DNA of 64,000 nt from Alphaproteobacteria bacterium (GCA_009377445.1 WHUA01000001.1:1112859-1176858); one strand, 5' to 3'. Counted from the first letter of the stretch, positions 46,329-56,808 are shown. Notes: a model not told the origin generated them from the letters alone. Made by a program: numbers and translations.

Positions 46329-48605
46329 ATGGCCGACGACACGCATTGGGTCGGGTCCCGACAGTTGCTGCGCCGATTGCGCGACGCGATGGCGCGTGGC
46401 GGCAATGCGCATGAGCGGCTGGACCGCATCGCGCAGCTTATCGCGCGCGGCATGGTGGCCGAGGTGTGTTCCGTCTACGTCATGCGCGGCGAGACCCTTG
46501 TGCTCTACAGCACCGAGGGCCTGCGCAAGGATGCCGTCTTCCGCACGCGGCTGCAGGTCGGCGAGGGCCTGGTCGGCAACATCGCGTCGCATGCGAGCCC
46601 GCTGGCGCTCGCCGATGCGCAATCGCATCCCCAGTTCGTCTATCGGCCGGAAACCGGCGAGGAGATCTACCATTCGTTCCTCGGCGTGCCCGTGATCCGC
46701 AGCGGCCGCGTGCTGGGCGTGCTGACGGTGCAGAACCAGACGCAGCGGAACTATACCGAAGAGGAGATCGAGACCCTCGAGACCGTCGCCATGGTGGTGG
46801 CCGAGCATATTGCCGGCGGCGATCTCAAGCTGCCCGACGAAGCCATGGGCATGGTGACGTCCGAGCCGGTGCGGCTCGAAGGGACGAAGATCAACCCGGG
46901 CCTTGCGACCGGGGTGGCCGTGCTGCACGAGCGCGGCGCTCCGATCACGCAGACCATCGCCGAGGACCCCGAGGTCGAGATGGTGCGCGTCTGGGATGCG
47001 ATGCGGGCGATGCACCTTGCGCTGGACAGCATGGAGCAGAAGCTGTCGGACGACGCGCGGGGCGAGCCCGGAGGCGAATCGCTGGATATCCTGCGCGCCT
47101 TTCGCATGATCGCCGCCGATCACGGCTGGATCAGGCGAATCCGCGAAGCGGTCCAGAGCGGCCTCACGGCCGAGGCGGCGGTGGCCAAGGTGCAGAACGA
47201 TACGCGGGCGCGCATGGCGCAGGTTACGGATCCCTATATCCGGGACCGGCTGCTCGACCTCGACGACCTCGGTTACCGCCTGTTGCAGCACCTGACCGGC
47301 AGCGACGGCTCGGAGAGCAGGCGGGAAAGCCTGCCCGAGGATGTGGTCCTGATCGCGCGGTCCATGGGGCCGGTGGAGCTGCTCGATTACGATCGGACGC
47401 GCCTGCGGGCCCTCGTCCTCGACGAGGGCACCGCCGCGTCGCACGTCGCCATCGTCGCCAAGTCGCTCGACATTCCGGTCATCGGCAATGTCCGGGGCGT
47501 CATCGGCAAGGTCGAGCCGAACGATCCGGTTTTCGTCGACGGCGACAACGGCGTCGCCTACGTCCGGCCGAGCGAGGACTTCAAGAAGCGGTTCACCGAA
47601 AGCATCGCATTCCGCGATCGCAAGCGCGCGGAATACGCCGCGTCGCGTTCGCTGCCGGCCGTCACATTGGACGGCGAGGCAATCTCATTGCAGATCAATG
47701 CGGGCCTCGTCATCGACCTCGACCATCTGCACGAAAGCGGTGCGGACGGAGTCGGGCTGTACCGGACCGAGATTCCATTCATGATCCGCGAGCAGTTCCC
47801 CAGGCTCGGCACGCAGACGGAGCTCTATCGCGAGATCTACGAAAAGGCGTCCGGGCGGCCCGTGGTCTTCCGCACGCTCGACATCGGCGGCGACAAGCTG
47901 CTGCCCTATCTCCGCGCGACGGAGGACGAGAACCCGGCCATGGGCTGGCGGGCGCTGCGCATCGGGCTCGACCGGCCCGCTATACTGCGCTTGCAGATCC
48001 GGGCGCTGCTCCGCGCCGCCGCGGGCCAGGAGCTGCGCGTGATGTTCCCGCTGGTCGCCGAAGTGGCCGAATTCGACGCGGCGCGCGCGATGCTGGAATA
48101 CGAGATCGAGCGCGCCGCCCATCGCGGCCATGCGCCGCCGAAAATGGTGCGGGTCGGCGCCATGCTGGAGGTGCCGTCGCTGTACTTTCAGCTTCCGCAG
48201 TTGCTGCGCCAGGTCGATTTCCTGTCGGTGGGATCGAACGACCTGGTGCAGTTCCTGTTCGCCTGCGACCGCGGCAACCCACGGGTCAGCGACCGGTACG
48301 ACGTGCTCAGCCCGGCGGTTCTGCGGTTCCTCGGCGATGTCGTTGCCGCGTGCCGGACGGCCGGCGTCCCGGTCAGCCTCTGCGGCGAGATGGCGGGTCA
48401 GCCGCTCGAGGCAATGGCGCTCATCGGCCTCGGCTTCCGCAACCTGTCGATGCCGCCGGGGGCGATCGGCGCGGTGCGGCACATGATGCAGAAGCTGGAT
48501 GCCGGCCGCCTGAGCGAGCGCCTGGCGTCGCTGACGACGCGGGCCGACCACACGGTCAGGGGCGAATTGGCCGAATTTGCGGCGGCCGGAGGTATCTCCG
48601 TCTGA
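46329..48605 (+). CDS. ptsP: phosphoenolpyruvate-protein phosphotransferase EI-Ntr
   Basis: A 758-residue PtsP of the nitrogen phosphotransferase system: it takes phosphate from PEP to the NPr carrier. An N-terminal GAF domain (about 25-165) probably senses glutamine; then the EI domains, with the phospho-histidine segment GTAASHVAIVAKSL near residue 375-385, and the PEP-binding barrel GVGLYRTEIPFMI, RTLDIGGDKLLPYL, FLSVGSNDLVQFLFACDR and SLCGEMAG. Full length. It follows lysC in the order typical for alphaproteobacteria. Confidence 0.95.
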   Translation: MADDTHWVGSRQLLRRLRDAMARGGNAHERLDRIAQLIARGMVAEVCSVYVMRGETLVLYSTEGLRKDAVFRTRLQVGEGLVGNIASHASPLALADAQSHPQFVYRPETGEEIYHSFLGVPVIRSGRVLGVLTVQNQTQRNYTEEEIETLETVAMVVAEHIAGGDLKLPDEAMGMVTSEPVRLEGTKINPGLATGVAVLHERGAPITQTIAEDPEVEMVRVWDAMRAMHLALDSMEQKLSDDARGEPGGESLDILRAFRMIAADHGWIRRIREAVQSGLTAEAAVAKVQNDTRARMAQVTDPYIRDRLLDLDDLGYRLLQHLTGSDGSESRRESLPEDVVLIARSMGPVELLDYDRTRLRALVLDEGTAASHVAIVAKSLDIPVIGNVRGVIGKVEPNDPVFVDGDNGVAYVRPSEDFKKRFTESIAFRDRKRAEYAASRSLPAVTLDGEAISLQINAGLVIDLDHLHESGADGVGLYRTEIPFMIREQFPRLGTQTELYREIYEKASGRPVVFRTLDIGGDKLLPYLRATEDENPAMGWRALRIGLDRPAILRLQIRALLRAAAGQELRVMFPLVAEVAEFDAARAMLEYEIERAAHRGHAPPKMVRVGAMLEVPSLYFQLPQLLRQVDFLSVGSNDLVQFLFACDRGNPRVSDRYDVLSPAVLRFLGDVVAACRTAGVPVSLCGEMAGQPLEAMALIGLGFRNLSMPPGAIGAVRHMMQKLDAGRLSERLASLTTRADHTVRGELAEFAAAGGISV

Positions 48606-48807
48606 GCGAATCGCCGGAAAAGACGTTAACCGATTGGTACGATTTATGTCTTAGCCTTTCGGGCCAGGCCTGCCGCAAATGAAGGCTGCATCGGCGCGGC
48701 GCCGTGTACTATACTTTGGGCGAGTGGGCCGTAGAACGGGCGAGAGCACGCGCGATGCCGCGCATGCTGTTTTATGGTGGGTGTGTTAACGGGGGACCGT
48801 TCCGCAA

Positions 48808-50121
48808 ATGGTGAAGAACCTGTGGAAGCTCGACCGCAGCGCGCGTAGCGATACGCGCGGGGATGGCAATACGCCGTCTCAGGCGGCGGACAGCAATTAC
48901 CAGACGGTAGGTGCGACGCTTCGTTCGCGCCGCGAGGAGCGCGGCGAAGACCTGCGCTATGTCGCGCAGATGCTGCGGATACGCTATCCCTACCTCAAGG
49001 CGATCGAGGATGGCCGGCCGGACGAGCTGCCGGGCCCGACCTACGCCGTCGGATTCGTCAGAACCTACTCGGATCATCTCGGCCTGGACAGCGACAAGCT
49101 GGTCCAGCGCTTCAAGGCGGAGGCCGCGGGGCTGCAATCCCGCGCCGACCTGCATTTCCCGGCGCCGCTGCCGGAGGGCAAGATTCCGAGCGGCGCGGTG
49201 CTGGTCGTGGCCGTTCTCCTTGCCGCCGCCATCTACGGCGGATGGGTCTACCTTTCGTCCGGCGAGCAGCAGGTCGCGGAGATCGTGCCGCAGCTCCCGA
49301 ACCGCATCAGCGAGATCATCAGGGGCAAATCGGCGGCGCCGGGCACGTCCGCACCTGCGATCAACATCAACCCGGTGCCCTCGGCCGCACCGGAACCCGC
49401 GCCGGAACCCGGCTCGGAAACGACAACGGCGGCGCCCAGGCCGCAGCCGCCTTCGGCAAGCACGGACAGCGGCGCGGGCGCCCGCGTCCCGTCGCCGTCC
49501 GTCGCCGTGACGGAGCCGCAAGCGGCGCCCGATGCGCCGGCGAGCCCGCCATCCGATGCCCCATCCGATGCGCCATCCGCTACGCTGGAACAGCCGCGCT
49601 CCGAGCCGCCGGAGGCGGTCCCTTCGGCGAGTATGGAGTCCGATTCCGAAGTTCCGCCCGCGCCGTCGGAAATTCCGGCCGACCAGCTCGCTTCGCGCGG
49701 CGATCCGTCGCAACTGGAAGCCGTCCAGGACGAGGCGGCCGAGAGCGGGCGCTTGCCGGCCAAGGTCTACGGCACGGAGTACGGCGAATCGCGGATCGTC
49801 ATTCACGCGGCGGCCGATAGCTGGGTCGAGGTCCGCGACAGCAGGACCGATGAGCTGCTTTTGACGCGCGTGCTGTTCAAGGGGGACAGCTATCGCGTGC
49901 CCGATCGCGCCGGATTGACGCTTCTGACCGGCAATGCAGGGGGTTTGCGTATCGTGGTGGACGGTCAGGACACGCCGACGCTCGGGCCGCTCGGCGCCGT
50001 GCGGCGGAACGTCATGCTCGAGCCGGATCCTCTGAAGTCGGGCAAGGCGGACGGTGACGGCGCGAGTGGCCGATTGGAGAGCCAGCCGCAGGGCGGCCTG
50101 CCTTCCCCACAGGCACAGTAA
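48808..50121 (+). CDS. RodZ-like HTH membrane protein (DUF4115)
   Basis: A 437-residue protein with a cytoplasmic helix-turn-helix (about 34-110: TLRSRREERGEDLRYVAQML, YLKAIEDGRPDELPGPTYAV), one membrane helix (about 131-150), a long Pro/Ala/Ser-rich linker (170-310), and a C-terminal DUF4115 beta domain (about 325-410, RIVIHAAADSWVEVRDSRTD). RodZ links MreB to the wall synthesis machinery. The linker shows degenerate tandem DAPS-type units. It lies after a 200-nt gap that follows ptsP, in which I see no strong promoter. Confidence 0.85.
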   Translation: MVKNLWKLDRSARSDTRGDGNTPSQAADSNYQTVGATLRSRREERGEDLRYVAQMLRIRYPYLKAIEDGRPDELPGPTYAVGFVRTYSDHLGLDSDKLVQRFKAEAAGLQSRADLHFPAPLPEGKIPSGAVLVVAVLLAAAIYGGWVYLSSGEQQVAEIVPQLPNRISEIIRGKSAAPGTSAPAININPVPSAAPEPAPEPGSETTTAAPRPQPPSASTDSGAGARVPSPSVAVTEPQAAPDAPASPPSDAPSDAPSATLEQPRSEPPEAVPSASMESDSEVPPAPSEIPADQLASRGDPSQLEAVQDEAAESGRLPAKVYGTEYGESRIVIHAAADSWVEVRDSRTDELLLTRVLFKGDSYRVPDRAGLTLLTGNAGGLRIVVDGQDTPTLGPLGAVRRNVMLEPDPLKSGKADGDGASGRLESQPQGGLPSPQAQ

Positions 50122-50144
50122 TCCCCGCCAGTAATCCCCGCCAG
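50116..50144 (+). repeat. 13-bp tandem repeat across the stop codon
   Basis: CAGTAATCCCCGC is present in two perfect tandem copies (50116-50128, 50129-50141) plus a partial third CAG. The first copy contains the stop codon TAA (50119-50121) of the RodZ-like gene. It is a short replication-slippage duplication. Confidence 0.75.
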
Positions 50145-50260
50145 CCGCCGACCCGGCCTGGATCTTCCGGCTATGGACCGCTTCGGGGCGCGCAATTTTA
50201 GTTGTTCCCCATGCCAGGGCTGCTAATTTCCCGGTCGCCAGATACTTGAACCAGGCGCCG

Positions 50261-51514
50261 ATGACGAAAATGGCCTCTCTTCAGCCGATCCGTGGAACGC
50301 ATGACCTGCTGCCCGACGAGATGCGGGCGCACCGGCACGTGGTCGGCACGGCGCGGCGGATCGTCGAGCTCTATGGCTACGAGGAGATCGCGACGCCGAT
50401 CTTCGAGTTCAGCCAGGTCTTCCAGCGCACCCTCGGCGAGGCTTCCGACATCGTCACCAAGGAGATGTATTCCTTTGCCGACAAGGGCGGCGACCTGATC
50501 ACGCTCAGGCCCGAGAATACGGCCGGCGTCGCGCGCTGCTTCATCTCCGAGGGGCTGGCCCAGCAGGTGCCGGTACGCTTCTTCTATGCCGGGCCGATGT
50601 TCCGTCACGAGCGGCCGCAGAAGGGGCGGCAGCGGCAGTTTCATCAGATCGGCGTCGAGCTCATCGGGCTGGCGCAGCCGGAGGCCGATGTCGAGGTCAT
50701 CGCGGCGGGCGTACGCGTACTGGACGCGCTCGGCGTGCTCGGCAAGACGGTGCTGGAAATCAACACATTGGGCGATCATGAAAGCCGGGAATCCTATCGC
50801 CAGGCCCTGGTCGCCTATTTCGGCGAGCATACGGCCGGCTTGTCCGAGGACAGCCGTACGCGGCTCTCCCGAAATCCGCTCCGTATCCTGGATTCGAAGG
50901 ACGAGGGCGACCGGCGGATCGTCGCGGACGCGCCGCTCTTCGCCGATTACCTGAACCCCGCGAGCGTCGCGTTTTTCGATCGCGTGACGGCGGGACTCGA
51001 GACGCTCGGCATCGCCTTTGCGCCGAACCCCCGGCTCGTGCGCGGGCTCGACTACTACAGCCACACGGCGTTCGAATTCACCACGACCGCGCTGGGCGCC
51101 CAGGGCACGGTCCTCGCCGGCGGGCGCTATGACGGCCTGATCAAAATGATGGGCGGCTCCGATACCCCGGGCGTGGGCTGGGCTGCCGGGGTGGAGCGGC
51201 TGGCGATGCTGTGCGGCACGGCGCCCGCGGCCAGGCGGCCGGTCGCGCTGGTTCCGGTCGGCGCCGCGGCGGAGGCGGAGGCCGTAAAGCTCGCCGAACG
51301 TCTGCGCGCGTCCGGGCTGCGCGTCGACCTCGCGTATTCCGGCAATCTCGGGCGGCGCATGAAGCGGGCCAACCGCATCGCCGCGTCGGCATCCATACTG
51401 ATCGGCGATGACGAGCTGTCGCGGGGCGCCGCGACGGTTCGCAACATGGATTCGGGCACGCAGGAAGAGGTAGCCCTGCCGTCGCTGGAGGAATTCCTCG
51501 CGCAGTATCGATAG
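50261..51514 (+). CDS. hisS: histidyl-tRNA synthetase
   Basis: A 417-residue class II synthetase that charges tRNA-His. Motif 1 region ELYGYEEIATPIFEFSQVFQ, motif 2 FFYAGPMFRHERPQKGRQRQ, HisA segments LVRGLDYYSHTAFEFTT and AAGGRYDGL-like GGRYDGLIKMMGG, motif 3 GVGWAAGVERLAML, and a C-terminal anticodon-binding domain. Start ATG at 50261 (MTKMASLQPIRG) is preferred to TTG at 50246. It is followed 7 nt later by hemA. Confidence 0.96.
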   Translation: MTKMASLQPIRGTHDLLPDEMRAHRHVVGTARRIVELYGYEEIATPIFEFSQVFQRTLGEASDIVTKEMYSFADKGGDLITLRPENTAGVARCFISEGLAQQVPVRFFYAGPMFRHERPQKGRQRQFHQIGVELIGLAQPEADVEVIAAGVRVLDALGVLGKTVLEINTLGDHESRESYRQALVAYFGEHTAGLSEDSRTRLSRNPLRILDSKDEGDRRIVADAPLFADYLNPASVAFFDRVTAGLETLGIAFAPNPRLVRGLDYYSHTAFEFTTTALGAQGTVLAGGRYDGLIKMMGGSDTPGVGWAAGVERLAMLCGTAPAARRPVALVPVGAAAEAEAVKLAERLRASGLRVDLAYSGNLGRRMKRANRIAASASILIGDDELSRGAATVRNMDSGTQEEVALPSLEEFLAQYR

Positions 51515-51521
51515 AGTGGCC

Positions 51522-52802
51522 ATGTCACCACGCGATGCAGCCAGGGTCTTCGTCGTCGGCTCGAACCACCGGTCGGGCACCGCGTTGCTGCGGGACCGGC
51601 TCTTCGTCGACGAAGCCATGCTGCCGCACGCATTGGAGCGGCTCCGGGCCGCCGGCATCGAGCAGGCGCTCATCCTCTCGACCTGCGACCGGACCGAAAT
51701 TCAGGCGGTCGGCGCTGCCGCCGAAAGCGCGGCGGCTTTGGTGCGCGGCGCGTTCGCCTCGATCGGAAACGTGGGTCCGGAAGAGATCGGCGAGCAATCC
51801 TATACGCTGTTCGACGATGCGGCGCTCCGGCACATCTTCGCCGTCGCCTCGTCGCTCGACAGCCAGGTGATCGGCGAGCCTCAGGTGCTCGGGCAGGTGC
51901 GGGCTTCGCACCGCATATCGAGCGAGTGCGGCATGGTCGGCCCCGAGCTCGATGCGATCCTTCAGGCGGCCTACGGCGTCGCCAAGCGCGTCAGGTCCGA
52001 GACGGAGATTGCGCGCCAGCCGGTCTCCATCGCCTCGGTCGCCGCCCGGATCGCGCAGGACCTGCATGGCGACCTGGCCGATTGCAGCGCGCTGGTGGTC
52101 GGATTGGGAGAGATCGGCGAGCTGATCCACGAACAGCTTCGCCTGGCAGGGCTTCGCGACAGCACGCTCACCGGGCCGATGGCGCGCACCGAGGCGGCTG
52201 CGCGGCGGGCCGGGCTGCATTACGCCCCGTTCGAGGAGCTTGCCGGCGCCCTGGCCAAGGCCGATATCGTGGTGTCGGCCGCCGGAACCGGGCGCTGGAT
52301 CGTCAATCGCGAGCTGGTCGAAGAAGCCCTCAAGGCGCGCCGGCGGAAGCCGATTCTGCTGCTTGATGTCGCGGTGCCTGCCGACGTGGACCGGGACGTC
52401 GAAGGCGCCGATGGGGCCTTCCTCTATGCTTTCGACGACTTGGAGCGCGTGGCGCTCGAGGGGCGGAGCCGCCGGCAGGAAGCGGCGGCGGACGCGTGGC
52501 GGATCGTCGACGAAGCCCTCGACGACTGGCGCCGCAGGGCTGCCGAGAAAGGCGCGATCCCTGCGGTCGTGGCGCTTCGCGGCTACTTCGATGCGGCGCG
52601 CGAGCAGGTGCTGGCCGACCATCCCGGGGCCGACGCCGCGCAGGCGACGAGGCTGCTCGTCAACCGGTTGCTGCACCGGCCGTTGACCGCGATGCGCGAC
52701 ATCGTGTCGGCGGGCGACGAGCGCAGCCTCGCCGATGCGGGCCGTCTGGAGGCGCTGATCCGCCATCTGTTCGGCGGACCTTCGGATAAGGAGCGAGACT
52801 GA
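51522..52802 (+). CDS. hemA: glutamyl-tRNA reductase
   Basis: A 426-residue GluTR, first enzyme of the C5 tetrapyrrole pathway: it reduces glutamyl-tRNA to glutamate-1-semialdehyde with NADPH. Catalytic Cys55 lies in [10 protein letters not shown] (usually STCNRTE), with the substrate-contact segments [28 protein letters not shown] and [12 protein letters not shown], the NADPH domain [15 protein letters not shown], and the C-terminal dimer helices. Start could be ATG 51522 or GTG 51516. The gene sits in the order hemA-prfA-prmC of gammaproteobacteria. Most alphaproteobacteria instead use ALA synthase (Shemin pathway), so this is notable. Confidence 0.94.
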   Translation: MSPRDAARVFVVGSNHRSGTALLRDRLFVDEAMLPHALERLRAAGIEQALILSTCDRTEIQAVGAAAESAAALVRGAFASIGNVGPEEIGEQSYTLFDDAALRHIFAVASSLDSQVIGEPQVLGQVRASHRISSECGMVGPELDAILQAAYGVAKRVRSETEIARQPVSIASVAARIAQDLHGDLADCSALVVGLGEIGELIHEQLRLAGLRDSTLTGPMARTEAAARRAGLHYAPFEELAGALAKADIVVSAAGTGRWIVNRELVEEALKARRRKPILLLDVAVPADVDRDVEGADGAFLYAFDDLERVALEGRSRRQEAAADAWRIVDEALDDWRRRAAEKGAIPAVVALRGYFDAAREQVLADHPGADAAQATRLLVNRLLHRPLTAMRDIVSAGDERSLADAGRLEALIRHLFGGPSDKERD

Positions 52803-52803
52803 G

Positions 52804-53880
52804 GTGAAGGGGTTGGCCGAGAAGATGTCCGCGGTGATCGCGCGGCAGGAGGAGCTGGCGGCGCTCATGTCGGCGGCCAGCGTCAACGCCGCCGCCTTCG
52901 CCACGATGTCGCGCGAGTACGCGGAGATCTCGCCGATCGTGGAAAAGGCGAAGGCGCTGCGGGCGCTGCGGGCAGAGGTCGCCGGCCTCGAGGAGATTAT
53001 CGGCGACGCCGCGACCGACAAGGACATGCGCTCCCTCGCCGAATCGGAGCTCCGCGCGCTCGAGGAGAAGCTTCCCGAGGTCGAGCGCGAGCTTCAGCTT
53101 CTCCTCCTGCCGAAGGATTCGGCCGACGACCGCAGCGCCATTCTCGAAGTGCGCGCGGGAACCGGCGGCGACGAAGCGTCGCTCTTCGCCGCCGACCTGT
53201 TCCGCATGTATCAGCGCTATGCCGAGGCGCATGGCTGGGGCTTCGAGCCGATCGAAACCAACGAGACCGAGCTCGGCGGGTACAAGGAGGCGATTGCCGC
53301 GATAACCGGCCCGGGCGTGTTCGCGCGCCTCAAGTTCGAATCGGGCGTCCATCGCGTCCAGCGCGTGCCTGCGACCGAAGGCAGCGGCCGGATCCATACC
53401 TCGGCGGCGACCGTGGCCGTGCTGCCGGAGGCCGAGGAGGTCGACGTGACGATCGACGAGAAGGATCTTCGCATCGACACCTACCGCGCCCAGGGGGCCG
53501 GCGGCCAGCACGTCAACCGGACCGAAAGCGCCATTCGGATCACGCATCTTCCGAGCGGCGTCGTGGTCACCTGCCAGGACAACAAGTCGCAGCACAAGAA
53601 CCGCGCCCAGGCGATGAAGGTCCTGCGCGCCAAGCTTTACGAGATCGAGCGCGAGCAGCTCGACAGCGCGCGGGCGGCGACCCGCAAGAGCCAGGTCGGC
53701 AGCGGCGACCGCTCGGAGCGCATCCGGACATATAATTTTCCGCAGGGCCGGGTGACCGACCATCGTATCAACCTGACGCTTCACAAGCTCGACCGCATCA
53801 TCAACGGCGAAGGGCTGGACGAGATCGTCGACTCCTTGATTTCGGAGGATCGGGCGGCGCGCCTGGCGGACCTGCAATGA
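52804..53880 (+). CDS. prfA: peptide chain release factor 1
   Basis: A 358-residue RF1 that reads UAA and UAG. The tripeptide anticodon PAT is in [18 protein letters not shown] and the catalytic GGQ in [20 protein letters not shown] start at 52804, 1 nt after the hemA stop, so closely coupled. prmC overlaps its stop (ATGA) and modifies the GGQ glutamine. Confidence 0.97.
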   Translation: MKGLAEKMSAVIARQEELAALMSAASVNAAAFATMSREYAEISPIVEKAKALRALRAEVAGLEEIIGDAATDKDMRSLAESELRALEEKLPEVERELQLLLLPKDSADDRSAILEVRAGTGGDEASLFAADLFRMYQRYAEAHGWGFEPIETNETELGGYKEAIAAITGPGVFARLKFESGVHRVQRVPATEGSGRIHTSAATVAVLPEAEEVDVTIDEKDLRIDTYRAQGAGGQHVNRTESAIRITHLPSGVVVTCQDNKSQHKNRAQAMKVLRAKLYEIEREQLDSARAATRKSQVGSGDRSERIRTYNFPQGRVTDHRINLTLHKLDRIINGEGLDEIVDSLISEDRAARLADLQ

Positions 53881-54737
53881 CGCCGCCGACCGTAGCCGAT
53901 TGCCTCGACACTGCCGCCGCTCGCCTGAAGGCGGCCGGGATCGACGACCCGCGCCGGGAAACGCGGCTGCTGCTGGCGCATGCATTGGGCGTCGATCAGG
54001 CGGCGATCATCGGCCATCCTGAACGGCCGGTGGCCGATTGCGACGCCTTTCTCGAACTCGTCGGGCGGCGGACGCGCGGGGTTCCGATGGCGCATATCCT
54101 GGGCCGGCGCGAATTCTGGAGCCTGGAGTTCCGGGTCACCCCCGATACGCTTGACCCGCGTCCCGACAGCGAAACCGTCGTGGAGGCGGCGCTCGCCGCG
54201 GTCTCGGGCCGGAGAGGGGCCGCGATCTCGGTACTCGACCTGGGCGCGGGCACGGGTTGCCTGCTCCTTGCGGTCCTGTCGGAGCTGCCGGCCGCGCACG
54301 GGGTCGCCGTCGACATATCGCCGGCCGCGGTGGCGGTGGCGCGGGGGAACGCGATCAAGCTCGGCCTCGGCCAGCGGGCGCATTTCTTCGCCGGCGATTG
54401 GGGCAGCGCGCTCGCGGGCGGGTTCGACCTGGTTCTCGCCAATCCGCCTTACGTTCCGCGGGGTGAGATCGCGGGCTTGCAGACCGAGGTGGCGCAACAT
54501 GAGCCCAGGCTCGCGCTCGATGGCGGCGAGGACGGCCTCGATGCCTATCGGCGCCTCGCGGGGGAATTGCCTCGGCTCCTGCGGGCCGGCGGGACCGCCG
54601 CGATCGAAGTCGGATATGGGCAATGGGAGGCCGTCGCGGCCCTGTTCCGCGCGGCCGGCCTGGGGCTTGGGAATCCGGCGTTTGACCTGGCTGGCGTGGC
54701 GCGCTGCATCATCTGCCATGGCAGCCATGCGGATTAA
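53877..54737 (+). CDS. prmC: release-factor glutamine methyltransferase
   Basis: A 286-residue PrmC that N5-methylates the Gln of the GGQ motif in release factors. N-terminal helical domain (1-80) and catalytic domain with [19 protein letters not shown] and the NPPY box in [16 protein letters not shown]. Overlaps prfA by 4 nt. The C-terminus ends just before an A8 run (TAACCAAAAAAAATGG). Confidence 0.96.
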   Translation: MTPPTVADCLDTAAARLKAAGIDDPRRETRLLLAHALGVDQAAIIGHPERPVADCDAFLELVGRRTRGVPMAHILGRREFWSLEFRVTPDTLDPRPDSETVVEAALAAVSGRRGAAISVLDLGAGTGCLLLAVLSELPAAHGVAVDISPAAVAVARGNAIKLGLGQRAHFFAGDWGSALAGGFDLVLANPPYVPRGEIAGLQTEVAQHEPRLALDGGEDGLDAYRRLAGELPRLLRAGGTAAIEVGYGQWEAVAALFRAAGLGLGNPAFDLAGVARCIICHGSHAD

Positions 54738-54865
54738 CCAAAAAAAATGGTTGGAAGCAGGACGTGAACGGTCTAATTTCGACATCAGGCCTCGTCGAAA
54801 AGGTCCTGTCGGGATGGCAGGATCATCCGAGGTCGCGCTTATCTTCGAAAGCTCGTCTTTTGGGG

Positions 54866-54885
54866 AGACCCGCCGGAACGGGTCT
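54866..54885. repeat. inverted repeat between prmC and DUF4167 gene
   Basis: AGACCCG (54866-54872) and CGGGTCT (54879-54885), perfect 7-bp stem with a 6-base loop in the 221-nt gap between prmC and the DUF4167 gene. No T run follows; the gap otherwise shows no gene. Confidence 0.3.
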
Positions 54886-54958
54886 GCCGTATAGCGCGGC
54901 ATGACATAGTCCAAGGTTCAAGCGGGAATCGGAAACCAGCTTCGATGTGTCAGGAAAC

Positions 54959-55492
54959 ATGAAACCAGGCCAAGGCTCTAAACGCACGCGCGGTCGCAAT
55001 GGTGGCGGGCGCCGGGGACCAAATCGTCAGCAGACGTTCGATAGCAACGGGCCGAGTGTGCGGATCCGCGGAAACGCATTCCAGGTTCACGAAAAATATC
55101 TCGGGCTGGCGCGCGACGCCTCGAGTGCTGGCGACCGAATTGCGGCGGAGAACTATTATCAGCACGCCGAGCATTATTTCCGTATCCATTCCTTGGATAT
55201 GGAGGAGCGGGCGCTGCGTCATCCCGGCGGCAACGGGCAGCCACTGGGCCCCGATGCGCAACGCCGTAATCCCGGTTACGGCGGCAATGGCAACGGCAAC
55301 GAACGCCCCGGGCCGAACGGCATGAACGGGGACGAGCATTTGGGCGCCCCGATGGCGCCGGAATCCGCTATCGAGTTTCCGGAGACCGACGGCCCGGAAG
55401 GGGGCGGGGATTTCGAGGGCGACAGCGACAACGCGCCGCGGATGCCCGAAGGCCGCGACAATCGCCGGCGGAAGCCCGTAAACAACGACTAG
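54959..55492 (+). CDS. DUF4167 domain protein
   Basis: A 177-residue protein with the alphaproteobacterial DUF4167 domain in its first 80 residues: RTRGRNGGGRRGPNRQQTFD, VRIRGNAFQVHEKYLGLARD and AENYYQHAEHYFRI. The basic Arg/Gly N-terminus suggests RNA binding. The rest is low-complexity, Gly/Asn/Glu-rich. It sits downstream of prfA-prmC as in many alphaproteobacteria. ATG 54959 is used in place of the GTG four codons upstream. Confidence 0.88.
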   Translation: MKPGQGSKRTRGRNGGGRRGPNRQQTFDSNGPSVRIRGNAFQVHEKYLGLARDASSAGDRIAAENYYQHAEHYFRIHSLDMEERALRHPGGNGQPLGPDAQRRNPGYGGNGNGNERPGPNGMNGDEHLGAPMAPESAIEFPETDGPEGGGDFEGDSDNAPRMPEGRDNRRRKPVNND

Positions 55493-55563
55493 GACATCTC
55501 CCGGTCGAAAGCGGGATGCGGCGATCTTTCCCATCCTGCGATGGGCGGGGGCCGGCCCTTGAG

Positions 55564-56661
55564 TCACAGCCGGAAGGTCGCACGCTCGCCCACATGCATC
55601 GCCTTGCGCGACAGCCAGGCATCCGCTTGCTGGCGTCCGATATCGCGCAGATGCTGCAGCATCGCCCATTCGGGATTGAGCTTGCTGAACTGGCCGAGCG
55701 GGCTCAGCGCGTCGCCGCTGTCGATGCGATGCATCCGGGGATACGGCAATGATGCGGCGCTCTCGCCGGCGCCGTGGGCAGCCATCTTCTCGGCCCAGCG
55801 GAGGGCATCCAGCTCGCGGTTCAACGGAGCCATGAGCGTAAGCCGGGCGAGCCGGCTGCGAATTTCCGTCGGCGTGACCGGAAGGCTTTCGTCGCGCGGC
55901 GACTCGATCTGCACCAACAGGATATCCCGGCATCCGGCATGCTCCACCAGGGGGATCAGCGGCGGGTTCGCGCTGAAGCCTCCGTCCCAGTAATGCACGC
56001 CATCGATCTCCACCGCATGGTGGATGCTGGGCAACGCGGTCGTTGCGTCCAGCACGTCGGGCGATAGCTGGCCCGTGCGGAAGATCTTGGCGCGGCCGGT
56101 GCTGATGTCGGTGGCGGCGATGTACAGCTTCAGCCGCCGGTTACGGCGAATCAGCTCGAAATCGATGCTTTCGCCGAGCAGCTCGCGCAGCGGATTGTGC
56201 CCCAGCGGATTGAATTGATAGGGGGAGACCAGGCGCGTTGCGATGTCGAGGCCCAGTTGGCGCCCGCTGCCGTCCTGGTTCCATCCGTTCATCATCTTGT
56301 CCAGAAGGGATGGATTGTAGGGCGTGAATGCCGCCGTGGCGCCGACGTTGCGCCAGAATTTTTCGAGATCCTCGCGCGCCGCGTCGGGCCCTTTGGCGAG
56401 CAGGCCGTTCGCCGCGACGACCGCATTGAGCGCGCCCGCGCTGGCGCCGCTGATCGCTTCGATGCGGAACAGCCCGGATTCCAGCAGCCGGTCGAGCACC
56501 CCCCAGGTGAAGGCGCCGTGCGCCCCGCCTCCCTGCAGGGCCAGGCCGAGCGACGTCGACTTCTGCTCCGGCGCGGCCGCGTCATGCGGTTCCGGCGCTT
56601 CTGGCGCAGACGCAGGCGCAGGCGGCGCCTGCCTCCGCACGAGCGCGAGGGCTTGCTCCAT
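55564..56661 (-). CDS. patatin-like phospholipase
   Basis: A 365-residue patatin-fold lipase with the Ser-Asp dyad: oxyanion loop LALQGGGAHGAFTWG, nucleophile elbow ISGASAGALNAVV, and Asp in HYWDGGFSANPPLIP. An Ala/Pro-rich N-terminal region (10-40) precedes. Start at 56661 (MEQALALVRR) gives the full domain. It is divergent from clpB across a 268-nt interval that carries the sigma32-type promoter of clpB. Confidence 0.88.
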   Translation of the reverse strand: MEQALALVRRQAPPAPASAPEAPEPHDAAAPEQKSTSLGLALQGGGAHGAFTWGVLDRLLESGLFRIEAISGASAGALNAVVAANGLLAKGPDAAREDLEKFWRNVGATAAFTPYNPSLLDKMMNGWNQDGSGRQLGLDIATRLVSPYQFNPLGHNPLRELLGESIDFELIRRNRRLKLYIAATDISTGRAKIFRTGQLSPDVLDATTALPSIHHAVEIDGVHYWDGGFSANPPLIPLVEHAGCRDILLVQIESPRDESLPVTPTEIRSRLARLTLMAPLNRELDALRWAEKMAAHGAGESAASLPYPRMHRIDSGDALSPLGQFSKLNPEWAMLQHLRDIGRQQADAWLSRKAMHVGERATFRL

Positions 56662-56808
56662 CCATTTCCAGGGGCGGGTGAATGAGCGGGGACGGCGTAT
56701 GCGCAGCGGGTGGGCTCCCTCAAATTGTGCAATGCAGCATATAAAGCGGCTTAACTGCTGCACCGCAACAAATTTCGAAAACCCTCCGGTTTCCGCGCCG
56801 GCCCGCCA

